Notes under the pieces: model-generated
Told to the model about the DNA's origin: nothing
Databases searched by the model: none
The model's input: only the letters and a program-made list of their open reading frames with translations
From: CAYXFD01 sp964464175
GTDB lineage: Bacteria > Cloacimonadota > Cloacimonadia > Cloacimonadales > JAJBBL01
Length of the DNA: 5,728 bases
NCBI GenBank assembly: GCA_964464175.1
Contig: CAYXFD010000050.1
Coordinates: forward strand, 1 to 5,728
Direction: 5' to 3'
Part shown: piece after piece, positions 1 to 5,728 of the stretch
How the letters are laid out: each line of letters opens with the position of its first letter
Numbering within the stretch: the stretch's first letter is position 1
Translations under genes and position numbers: made by a program

Positions 1-2847
1 GATAGCCTTATGTTCTTCCATGCCACCGAGGCGAAGCTGATTGACATGGTCAATGAGGACAATTCCGTTATTGACAACGATACCGGCAAGAATAATGCCG
101 CCGACGAAACTTGCCACGGAAAGGGTTATCCCGGTCAGGAAGAGGATATAGAAAACACCGATAACTGCCAGAGGGATAGTAAACATAACAACGAAGGGCT
201 GTTTGAGAGATTCGAACTGCGAAGCCATAACCAGATAGACGAGGATAATTGCCAGGGCAAGGGCTAAGCCAAGTGTCTTGAACGCCTCCTGCATATCGCT
301 GTAGGAACCTCCGAATTCCACAAAGTATCCGGCAGGGAGATTATCGATTACGTCCTGTATCTCATTTTTGACATTCCCGACGACACCCCCAATGTCTCTT
401 GTTCCGGTGATGCCGGCAGTAACGGTAACTTTTCGGGTTTGATTCTCTCGGTCAATTTTTACAGGACCGTCCGAATACTCGATTACAGCTATCTGGTTGA
501 GAGGAATAACGAAGCCGTGAGGAGAGGTCAGGTTGAGTTGGAGAATATCGTTTTCGGTCTGTCTGAAATCCTCGTGCATTCTTACCCTGATATCGATCTC
601 TTCGCCTGACCGGCGGAATACACCGGCAAAGGATCCCAAAGTAGCGGTCTGAATAGCGGAACCGATCTGAGCGGTAGTCAAGCCGTATTCATAAGCTTTT
701 TGTTTATCAATAATAATATGGGCTTCCAGTTTTCCTTCCCGCAAGGAATTAGTCACGTCAGTAACATGGTCAAGACCTGTGATCCGGTTCTCTATCCGGG
801 CTGCCTGCGAGGTCAACTGTTCCAGATCTGCTCCGAAGAGCTTGATCTCGATGGGAATAGAGGAACCACCCATCATTTCTGCAGCGGTGAAGAAACGGAG
901 TTCACCACCCTCAATTTTCGGCAGCTTTGATCTGATCAGTTCCCGGATTTGTTCAAAGGATAATCTGCGATCCTTGACCTCAAATAACCTTCCGATTATC
1001 TGAGCTTCGTTCACATCCTGAGGATTTGTCGGATCCATTGCCCCTTCTTCCATTGGTCCGACAATTGACATGACATTCCAGATCCCTTCCGTTTCGAGGA
1101 AGATCTGTTCGACCTGTTTGACGGTATTGTCTGTCTCTTCTAAAGTAGTGCCGACCGGCATTTTAAGATTAAGAATGAGGAAGGGAATATCTCGTTCCGG
1201 CATAAATTCCGTACCGATGACAAAGAGGAGTCCGAAAGAAGAAAGAAAGAGCAGGGCTACGATCGTCAAGGTGGCTACCCGGTGCCGGAGGAGATAGTTC
1301 AGGAGTTTCAGGTAGTGCTTTTTGAATTTTTCGAAAAGCATCTTGGATTTGAGGATGGGAGAAGCATTTTCGTCCACTTTGAAGATGTAGGAGGCGATAA
1401 CCGGGACGATCGTCAAAGCAACAAAGAGGGAAGCAAACAACGAAAAGGCAACAGTCAGGGCGAGTCCTCTCACCAGCACTCCGGTCATCCCTTCACTGAA
1501 GATCATGGGGAAAAAGACAGCAATCGTTGTCAGGGTAGAAGCAGTGATAGCCATAGCTACTTCCGATGCTCCCTCCTGAGCTGCTTTGAGTTTTGTCTTA
1601 CCCATCTCAAGATGACGGTAGATGTTTTCTATAACTACAATGGAGTTATCTACCAGCATCCCGACCCCGAGTGCCAGACCTCCGATTGTCATCAGATTGA
1701 GAGAGAAATTTGCCAGATACATCGAGACAAAAGTAGCAATGACCGAGATCGGAATTGCTATTGAGATAGCCAGAGTAGGTCTCCAGTTTCTCAGGAAAAG
1801 AAACATTATCAGAATTGCCAACAAACCGCCAACGAAGAGATTGGAGGCAGCTCCGGTGGTAACATTCTGAATAGGTAAACCCATATCCATGATCTCGTGA
1901 AAGACTATCCGGTCGCCATAATCATTATGGATGTTCACGATCTCGTTCTTGACCCGGTTAGCAACCCGGAGAGTATTGGCACCCGCTTCCTTCGAGACCC
2001 ACAAATAGGCGGTAGGTTCCAGATTAGTCCGAAGATTGTAACGCCTGTCCTTGGGTGCTTCGATAACTTCGGCAACATCTTTGATGTAAACGGTCTGACC
2101 TCCGGCGGTCATTCTTACCGGAGTGTTAAAAATATCCTCCATACTATCGTATTGAGCGACAGTGCGGAGCAGATATTCGTTTTTCCGGCTCCTAATATGT
2201 CCGGCTGACATATTCAGATTACTTGCTCCGACAGCCATGACAATTTCATCGATGGAGATGGCATAAAAATCCAGCCGGTTCTTATCAACGATGATCTGTT
2301 TTTCTACTTCTTCGCCCCCCATAACGGTTATGGAAGCTACTCCGCTAAGCTGGTTCAGACGGATAGAGATCTCATCATCAAGCAGCTTTCGGAGTTCATA
2401 GCTGCTCATCTTTCCGGTAACCCCGTAACTGAGTACCGGCATCTGACCAAGATCAAATTTATAGACCAGCGGTCTGGAGACATCGCGGGGGAGATAGTCT
2501 GCAATTTGTTCGACAGCAGCCCGCAGATCCTGGGCTGCAAAATCAAGATTGACCCCCCATTCGAATTCGACCATTATCAGCGAGAGATTTTCCGTGCTCT
2601 GGGAGTTGAAGTTCTTGATCCCCTTTACCGTCGCAATTGCTCTCTCTATCGGTCTGGTAACGGTTTCTTCAATATCTTCCGGAGAGGCTCCCTGATAGGT
2701 AGTGATAATGGAAATTACCGGGAAATCCATATCCGGCAGCAGTTCCAATCCGAGTCTGGAAAGGGATAATCCACCGAGGATGATGATCAAAACGGTCATC
2801 ATCATGACTGTTATTCTCCGTTTGACTGCAAATTCTGGTATCTTCAT
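1..2847 (-). CDS. RND-family efflux pump, inner-membrane permease (AcrB/SwrC-like), 3' end cut by window
   Basis: This is a proton-driven inner-membrane pump of the RND superfamily, the engine of a tripartite efflux complex. The frame stays open for 949 codons from ATG at 2847 to the left edge; relatives are about 1,020-1,060 residues, so TM11-TM12 and the stop lie outside. Visible layout: TM1 at about residues 12-30; first periplasmic porter half about 34-330, with the family motif GASPEDIEETVTRPIE (53-68); TM2 about 333-352, TM3 about 358-378, TM4 about 385-406 with GMLVDNSIVVIENIYRH; TM5-6 about 426-495; TM7 about 519-540 followed by GTEFMPERD; second porter half about 545-855; TM8 about 859-877 with ASQFESLKQPF; TM9 about 885-904; TM10 about 909-930 with GIVVNNGIVLIDHVN. 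Of the AcrB relay residues, Asp407 is kept (D400), Asp408 is Asn401 and Lys940 is Asn926. The heavy-metal-type TM4 signature is absent, so a hydrophobe/amphiphile substrate is inferred. GAGGT lies 6 bases before the ATG. Confidence 0.96.
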   Translation of the reverse strand, partial: MKIPEFAVKRRITVMMMTVLIIILGGLSLSRLGLELLPDMDFPVISIITTYQGASPEDIEETVTRPIERAIATVKGIKNFNSQSTENLSLIMVEFEWGVNLDFAAQDLRAAVEQIADYLPRDVSRPLVYKFDLGQMPVLSYGVTGKMSSYELRKLLDDEISIRLNQLSGVASITVMGGEEVEKQIIVDKNRLDFYAISIDEIVMAVGASNLNMSAGHIRSRKNEYLLRTVAQYDSMEDIFNTPVRMTAGGQTVYIKDVAEVIEAPKDRRYNLRTNLEPTAYLWVSKEAGANTLRVANRVKNEIVNIHNDYGDRIVFHEIMDMGLPIQNVTTGAASNLFVGGLLAILIMFLFLRNWRPTLAISIAIPISVIATFVSMYLANFSLNLMTIGGLALGVGMLVDNSIVVIENIYRHLEMGKTKLKAAQEGASEVAMAITASTLTTIAVFFPMIFSEGMTGVLVRGLALTVAFSLFASLFVALTIVPVIASYIFKVDENASPILKSKMLFEKFKKHYLKLLNYLLRHRVATLTIVALLFLSSFGLLFVIGTEFMPERDIPFLILNLKMPVGTTLEETDNTVKQVEQIFLETEGIWNVMSIVGPMEEGAMDPTNPQDVNEAQIIGRLFEVKDRRLSFEQIRELIRSKLPKIEGGELRFFTAAEMMGGSSIPIEIKLFGADLEQLTSQAARIENRITGLDHVTDVTNSLREGKLEAHIIIDKQKAYEYGLTTAQIGSAIQTATLGSFAGVFRRSGEEIDIRVRMHEDFRQTENDILQLNLTSPHGFVIPLNQIAVIEYSDGPVKIDRENQTRKVTVTAGITGTRDIGGVVGNVKNEIQDVIDNLPAGYFVEFGGSYSDMQEAFKTLGLALALAIILVYLVMASQFESLKQPFVVMFTIPLAVIGVFYILFLTGITLSVASFVGGIILAGIVVNNGIVLIDHVNQLRLGGMEEHKAI

Positions 2848-2853
2848 TCTATG

Positions 2854-2858
2854 ACCTC
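2854..2858 (-). promoter_or_regulatory. Ribosome binding site of the pump gene
   Basis: GAGGT lies 6 bases before ATG at 2847. The site is overlapped by a start-stop mini-frame (ATG AGG TCA TAG, 2860 to 2849) that ends one base before the pump ATG. This may be chance, or could allow termination and re-initiation. Confidence 0.75.
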
Positions 2859-2893
2859 ATTAAAAAACTGGATATTAGATTTAACTACACTTC

Positions 2894-2992
2894 TTACCGG
2901 AAACTACTGTAGAATCTGCTGCAGAGGCAGCGATAAAACGAACGGGCAGCATAAATCCTCTGGAAAAACAGTCTCCGGTTAACTGTAATCAT
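2894..2992 (-). CDS. Doubtful 32-residue small open frame between adaptor and pump
   Basis: The frame runs from ATG at 2992 to TAA at 2894 and starts MITVNRRLFFQRIYAAR. It is unusually rich in Arg, Phe, Tyr and Ser, with two Cys near the middle (CLC). No Shine-Dalgarno sequence precedes it; the upstream bases are T- and A-rich. I do not recognise it and there is no clear membrane segment. Its only support is its position on the operon strand in an otherwise unexplained gap, so it may well be chance. Confidence 0.15.
   Translation of the reverse strand: MITVNRRLFFQRIYAARSFYRCLCSRFYSSFR
2918..2931 (-). other. GC-rich hairpin in the leader of the pump gene
   Basis: GCTGC and GCAGC form a 5-bp stem around the 4-base loop CTCT (as RNA of the minus strand). 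It lies about 70 bases before the pump start and has no following T-run. It is compact and GC-rich in an AT-rich gap, but short enough to be chance. Confidence 0.3.
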
Positions 2993-2996
2993 ATTA

Positions 2997-3002
2997 ATTA
3001 TA
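2997..3002 (-). promoter_or_regulatory. TATAAT, possible -10 box of an internal promoter
   Basis: A perfect TATAAT on the minus strand lies about 150 bases before the pump start. No good -35 box is seen at 16-18 bases upstream (the sequence there is near TCACTG) and there is no extended TG element. In an AT-rich gap a chance match is quite possible. Confidence 0.25.
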
Positions 3003-3017
3003 AAAAGGATCAACTTC

Positions 3018-3036
3018 AGCAGTGAGAAGAACTGCT
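3018..3036 (-). other. Hairpin just after the adaptor stop
   Basis: AGCAGT and ACTGCT form a 6-bp stem with a 7-base loop, 17 bases past the adaptor stop. In the direction of transcription a TTTTT run follows only after a further 10 or so bases, so it is at best a weak or partial terminator; it could instead protect the 3' end of a processed adaptor message. Confidence 0.35.
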
Positions 3037-3052
3037 CTTAATCCGGAAATCA

Positions 3053-4069
3053 CTAATCGATCACATTGACCGGATAATTATCTGTCAGCCCTATATTACC
3101 GAGGATAATTACTTTTTCACCTTCCTGAATACCGCTCAGTATCTCAATCTCCTGAGCAGAAGAGATCCCTGTTTCAACTGTTCTCCTGACAGCTTTACCG
3201 GCTGCCACGGTATAGACCGTATTATTATTAACTACTGCCGCTTGCGGTATAACAACCGCATTCTTTGCCTCCCGGGTACTGACAAAGACCCGGGCAAACT
3301 GGTTATGCCGCAGGACATCACTTTTTTCTTCAATGATTATCTCGCAGCGGAAAGTTCCGGTAAACCGGTCTGCTTCCGTAGAGATGAAACTTATCCTTCC
3401 TTCGAATACTTTATCGGGCAGAGCATCGACCCTTACGGTAGCTCTCATCCCGGTTCTGGTATTAATAAAATCCTTATCGGAAAGATAAGTGACTGCTTTC
3501 ATTCTATTCAGAGAGAGGATCTTAAGCAGGACAGGCTGAGCCATGGGATTATAAGTCTCCCCTTCTTTCGGAGCGATCATAACTATCTTTCCCTCCATCG
3601 GAGCAGTTATCCTGGTGTTTTCCAGAGCAAATTCGTAATTTCTCCTGGCAATCTGATAAGCAGAAGCTATCTCTTCATAGGTCTTTTGATCAACTGCGTC
3701 TGTCCGGTATAACTCCTCCATTCTCTGATAGTTCTTTTCCAGATTACGGTAAGTCTCTTCAGCCTGCACCAGGTTAAGATCATCGAGTTCCAGAAGAAGA
3801 TCACCTTTTTTAACGATATCTCCCTCCCGGACATGGATCTTTTCGACTTTTCCGGTCAGGGCAGGTGAGATATTAACATAGACATCGGATTCGATCCTTC
3901 CTGTTGTCGCTATTCCGCTGTAGAAGTCTTTCCGGACTGCTTCCGCTACCCTGACATTTCTTTCGGCAAGTTTTCCGTTGTCCTGGTCATTTTCCGGCGT
4001 ATCCTCTGCGCAGCCGGAAAAGAGCAGAATTGTGAGCAGCGGGATCAATATCAGTGATAATCTTTTCAT
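3053..4069 (-). CDS. RND efflux periplasmic adaptor subunit (HlyD/AcrA-type membrane-fusion lipoprotein)
   Basis: This 338-residue protein is the periplasmic adaptor that links the RND pump to the outer-membrane channel. A lipoprotein signal peptide is clear: a basic start (MKR), a hydrophobic run and the lipobox LFSGC, with the lipidated cysteine at residue 20, so it is membrane-anchored on the periplasmic side. A charged linker follows (21-38). The lipoyl/barrel-sandwich domain comes in two halves: about 63-97 (ISPALTGKVEKIHVREGD, then VKKGDLLLELDD) and about 151-185 (NTRITAPMEGKI). Between them is a short alpha-helical hairpin (about 98-150) rich in Glu, Arg and Tyr. The beta-barrel domain (about 190-265, with a PDKVFEGRISFIS stretch) and a membrane-proximal domain (about 270-335, GIQEGEKVIILG) complete the family layout. 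The RLS-type tip motif reads R116, L120, D127, so Asp stands in the usual Ser position. The ATG overlaps the channel's TGA and is preceded by AAGGGGG, suggesting translational coupling. Substrate is unknown. Confidence 0.96.
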   Translation of the reverse strand: MKRLSLILIPLLTILLFSGCAEDTPENDQDNGKLAERNVRVAEAVRKDFYSGIATTGRIESDVYVNISPALTGKVEKIHVREGDIVKKGDLLLELDDLNLVQAEETYRNLEKNYQRMEELYRTDAVDQKTYEEIASAYQIARRNYEFALENTRITAPMEGKIVMIAPKEGETYNPMAQPVLLKILSLNRMKAVTYLSDKDFINTRTGMRATVRVDALPDKVFEGRISFISTEADRFTGTFRCEIIIEEKSDVLRHNQFARVFVSTREAKNAVVIPQAAVVNNNTVYTVAAGKAVRRTVETGISSAQEIEILSGIQEGEKVIILGNIGLTDNYPVNVID

Positions 4070-5460
4070 CTAACCCCCTTGAAGGTTGTATATTTATTCA
4101 GTTCATAACTTGTAATGATGAAATCATAATAGGCGGCAATAACATTCGTTTCTCCGGCAAACAACATCACTTCGGCATCAAGAAACTCACTGTTGGTGAT
4201 CATCCCTTGTTCAGAGAGATTTTTCAAAATCCGATAGTTTTCCCGGGCTAAATCGAGTCCTGTCTTACTGCTTTGTACCTGAAGGGCAGTTGTTATCAAC
4301 AATCTTGATAATCTGCGGGTTTCGACGACAAGATAGTCTTCCAGAGCTGAAACAGCATATTCCGTCTCTCTCTTTTCCGCTTTTGCCTTTCTCAGATTCG
4401 TATAATTAGCTCCGCCGCGGAAGAGTGGAAAGGAGAGGACAGCAGCAAGATTCCAGCTTTTTTCTCCGGAAAAATCTATTCTGTCACTATCTTCGAATTC
4501 GTAACTGAACTGCAGATTCAGGGAAGGGAGGAAATTTCCCTTGGCTATAGTATAGTTTTTCCCGACAATCTTTCTGGTTACTTCGATATTCTTCATGCGG
4601 GGATTATGCTCCGTCAGAGCCCGGACATTTTTTTCGAGATACTGCTCAATCTCTTCTCCGGATAAAGCAGCAATTTCTCCTATCTCCCGGTCAAAAGACT
4701 CAAGATCAAGCGGGACGGGCTGATAACTCCGATCCGGCACACCGAGAGTGTTGTTCCAGAGCTCCAGCAGCATCTCGATGTTGTTTTCCAGTTCACGCCG
4801 GGAAATTTGATAGTCCTGTAATCTGAATTGCCATTGCAGAAGATCTGTTTGTCTGGCCATACCCTGTTCTTTCATTTCTCTGACCTTATGCAGGTTGGCT
4901 TCGGCAGCCAGTATGCTCTTACCGACGGTTTCCTTCAAATCCTGCATTTTTAAGATATTGAAATAGAGATCAGTTACCTGATGAGTAATCTCGTTCTCTT
5001 TATCGGCAACCAGATTCTCAGCCTGCTTCGTAGCTAAACGGGAGATCTGATGACCTAAAAAGATCTTCCCACCCGCGAAGAGAGGCTGCTGCACCGTGAT
5101 ATTCGTTCTGTAAGTTGTACGGTAGAGACCGTTTAAAGCTCCCGCAGAAAAGGGGATATAATCTCCGGTGGGTAGATTATTAGAACCGAAAACCGGAATC
5201 TTGAATACTTCTGAAGCTCTCTCGTAAGTTTTGTTGTCTATCCTGACAGCCATAGCATTTAAGGAAGCCTGCGGGAGATAATTGCCGAACATATTATATT
5301 CCGACCAGCGGGCAGCATTATAACCTTCGGCCTGAGCCTTCAACTCTTTATTATTCTCCAGAGCTATGGCAATACTCTCCTCTAAAGACAAAGGATTCAT
5401 TGCCGGCAGGGATCCGGAACTAATCGTGATAATCAGCAGTATCAGAGCTAATCTTATCAT
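4066..5460 (-). CDS. TolC-family outer-membrane efflux channel
   Basis: This 464-residue protein is the outer-membrane exit duct of the efflux complex; family members form trimers with a beta-barrel and a long periplasmic alpha-barrel. The N-terminus is a signal-peptidase-I type signal (about 1-20, ending SGSLPA) with no lipobox, so it is TolC-like rather than an OprM-type lipoprotein. Two outer-membrane-efflux-protein repeats are visible. The first (about 24-220) opens with PLSLEESIAIALENN and contains QQPLFAGG at 124-131; the second (about 260-455) contains FPLFRGG at 344-350. These paired PLF-x-GG turns mark the internal duplication of the family. Long Glu/Lys/Gln-rich helices fill the rest. 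Start choice: the frame can be extended to a TTG at 5478, but ATG at 5460 has GAGAGGG 5 bases upstream and gives a normal signal peptide, so I prefer it. The gene ends in ATGA, overlapping the adaptor start by 4 bases. It appears to be the first gene of the operon. Confidence 0.95.
   Translation of the reverse strand: MIRLALILLIITISSGSLPAMNPLSLEESIAIALENNKELKAQAEGYNAARWSEYNMFGNYLPQASLNAMAVRIDNKTYERASEVFKIPVFGSNNLPTGDYIPFSAGALNGLYRTTYRTNITVQQPLFAGGKIFLGHQISRLATKQAENLVADKENEITHQVTDLYFNILKMQDLKETVGKSILAAEANLHKVREMKEQGMARQTDLLQWQFRLQDYQISRRELENNIEMLLELWNNTLGVPDRSYQPVPLDLESFDREIGEIAALSGEEIEQYLEKNVRALTEHNPRMKNIEVTRKIVGKNYTIAKGNFLPSLNLQFSYEFEDSDRIDFSGEKSWNLAAVLSFPLFRGGANYTNLRKAKAEKRETEYAVSALEDYLVVETRRLSRLLITTALQVQSSKTGLDLARENYRILKNLSEQGMITNSEFLDAEVMLFAGETNVIAAYYDFIITSYELNKYTTFKGVR
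4074..4080 (-). promoter_or_regulatory. Ribosome binding site of the adaptor gene, inside the channel gene
   Basis: AAGGGGG lies within the last codons of the channel gene, 4 bases before the adaptor ATG at 4069. Together with the ATGA overlap of stop and start it points to ribosomes passing directly from channel to adaptor. Confidence 0.8.
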
Positions 5461-5465
5461 TATTA

Positions 5466-5472
5466 CCCTCTC
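5466..5472 (-). promoter_or_regulatory. Ribosome binding site of the channel gene (decides the start)
   Basis: GAGAGGG sits 5 bases before ATG at 5460. It lies inside the six-codon extension that a TTG start at 5478 would create, so it favours the ATG. No comparable site is seen before that TTG. Confidence 0.85.
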
Positions 5473-5480
5473 ACACAAGT

Positions 5481-5503
5481 TGGTTTTTTGAGCCCAAAAA
5501 CCA
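5481..5503. promoter_or_regulatory. 8-bp inverted repeat, possible operator or leader hairpin
   Basis: TGGTTTTT and AAAAACCA are perfect inverted copies separated by 7 bases (TGAGCCC). The repeat lies 20 bases upstream of the channel ATG, just outside the ribosome binding site, and covers the position where a -10 box would fall relative to TTGACA at 5524. It could be a repressor site (for example for a TetR- or MarR-type regulator, as is common for efflux operons) or a hairpin in the leader RNA. No T-run follows on either strand, so it is not a standard terminator. Confidence 0.4.
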
Positions 5504-5518
5504 TGAAAGCCGTTCAGT

Positions 5519-5543
5519 TGTCAAATTTTTTCAGATTTTTTTT
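5519..5543 (-). promoter_or_regulatory. Candidate operon promoter: A-tracts plus TTGACA
   Basis: Reading toward the channel gene, an A8 tract (5543-5536) and an A6 tract (5531-5526), with centres about 11 bases apart, run into a perfect TTGACA (5524-5519). This looks like an UP-type element plus a -35 box. At 16-18 bases downstream the sequence is only GTTTTT/TTTTTG, a poor -10 box, so the call is tentative. The same bases can be read as TTTG, 19 bases, then GGTTTTTG, which resembles the Bacteroidota spacing TTTG-N19-21-TAnnTTTG but lacks the TA. Start of transcription is not established. Confidence 0.4.
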
Positions 5544-5625
5544 GCAGTTTATCTGCTCTGCTTCAGAAAGATAAGAATCGTTAATTTTTTTCTCTCATTT
5601 ATGCCCGTACCACTACTACTGCCGG

Positions 5626-5640
5626 CAGAGAATCTCTCTG
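5626..5640. repeat. Small inverted repeat in the upstream region
   Basis: CAGAGA and TCTCTG flank a 3-base loop. The hairpin is short and no T-run follows on either strand, so I do not call it a terminator. Its role is unknown. Confidence 0.3.
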
Positions 5641-5728
5641 GTAATTGAGGAGAATCATAATCAACTCTAATTTAGGGCAATTTGACCCGGAGTTTTATAC
5701 AACTATTCCGGACGGATACCGTATGGAC

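Larger units (their letters stand above)
2848..3052. other. 205-base gap between adaptor and pump genes
   Basis: The channel and adaptor genes overlap, yet 205 bases separate the adaptor stop from the pump start. The gap has no strong terminator, so read-through is likely. It holds two small hairpins, a TATAAT sequence and a 32-codon frame without a ribosome binding site. A short direct repeat, GGCAGC(G)ATAAA, occurs at 2926-2937 and 2945-2955. The gap may be a processing or attenuation site, hold an internal promoter, or be the remnant of a lost small gene. Confidence 0.5.
5504..5728. other. AT-rich upstream region without a recognisable gene
   Basis: No convincing coding frame is present. 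Plus-strand frames are very short (for example 15 codons from ATG at 5601). On the minus strand, frames entering from the right edge stop within a few tens of bases (7, 10 or 18 codons); one of these could be the tail of an upstream gene, but nothing identifies it. Three T-runs (5526-5531, 5536-5543, 5585-5591) make the region AT-rich and possibly curved. The regulator of the operon, if there is one nearby, is outside the window. Confidence 0.6.

Noticed and set aside
1594..1700. Heavy-metal (CusA/CzcA-type) assignment of the pump
   Set aside because: The TM4 motif reads GMLVDNSIVVIENIYRH, not the heavy-metal signature, and no His- or Met-rich metal-binding stretch is visible in the pump or adaptor.
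1282..1764. Plus-strand open frame of 160 codons inside the pump gene
   Set aside because: It is antisense to the strongly supported pump frame, its product is low-complexity (Ser, Asp, Gln, His-rich) and it lies in the complementary frame of conserved membrane segments.
2315..2558. Two six-base G runs in the pump coding strand (2320-2315 and 2558-2553) as phase-variation sites
   Set aside because: Both are short, sit in frame at Gly codons, and the frame is intact. Six bases is weak evidence for slipped-strand switching.
3018..3036. Rho-independent terminator between adaptor and pump
   Set aside because: The stem is only 6 bp, not GC-rich, and the T-run lies about 10 bases beyond it instead of next to it.
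3242..3712. Plus-strand open frame of 156 codons inside the adaptor gene
   Set aside because: It is antisense to the adaptor, resembles no family I know, and is explained by the codon pattern of the opposite strand.
5461..5478. Six-codon extension of the channel gene to a TTG start
   Set aside because: The extension contains the Shine-Dalgarno sequence for ATG at 5460 and would put Cys, Glu and Arg ahead of a normal signal peptide.
5601..5648. Plus-strand 15-codon frame (MPVPLLLPAENLSGN) as a leader peptide
   Set aside because: It has no ribosome binding site and no plus-strand gene follows in the window.

Overview
The window holds one tripartite drug-efflux-type operon, all read on the minus strand (right to left): an outer-membrane TolC-family channel (5460 to 4066), a lipoprotein periplasmic adaptor of the RND membrane-fusion family (4069 to 3053), and the first 949 codons of an inner-membrane RND pump (from 2847, running off the left edge). 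Together they cover almost the whole window. The plus strand carries only antisense open frames. I see no mobile element, CRISPR array, tRNA or rRNA.

The organism is a Gram-negative (diderm) bacterium, because the channel has a cleavable signal peptide, the adaptor has a lipobox, and the set spans both membranes. Base composition is roughly in the mid-40s percent GC in the genes and lower between them. All three starts have clear Shine-Dalgarno sequences (GAGAGGG, AAGGGGG, GAGGT), which argues against a typical Bacteroidota genome, where such sites are rare. I cannot name the phylum. A marked compositional signature is the excess of CCGG (about 61 by hand count) over GGCC (2).

Region by region, from right to left. 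5728-5461 is a non-coding leader with A-tracts, a perfect TTGACA and an 8-bp inverted repeat just upstream of the channel gene; it probably contains the operon promoter and perhaps an operator. 5460-4066 is the channel. The adaptor starts inside the channel's stop codon (ATGA overlap), so the two are probably translationally coupled. 3052-2848 is a 205-base gap, odd in so compact an operon, with small hairpins, a TATAAT sequence and a doubtful 32-codon frame. 2847-1 is the pump.

Working model: the pump takes substrate from the inner membrane or periplasm using proton-motive force, the adaptor bridges the periplasm, and the channel provides the exit through the outer membrane. Pump motifs fit the hydrophobe/amphiphile (AcrB/SwrC-like) group rather than the heavy-metal group, but the actual substrate cannot be read from the sequence. 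No regulator gene is visible. This is mostly a recognisable system; the points worth a second look are the gap, the leader palindrome, variant residues in the adaptor tip and pump proton relay, and the CCGG bias.
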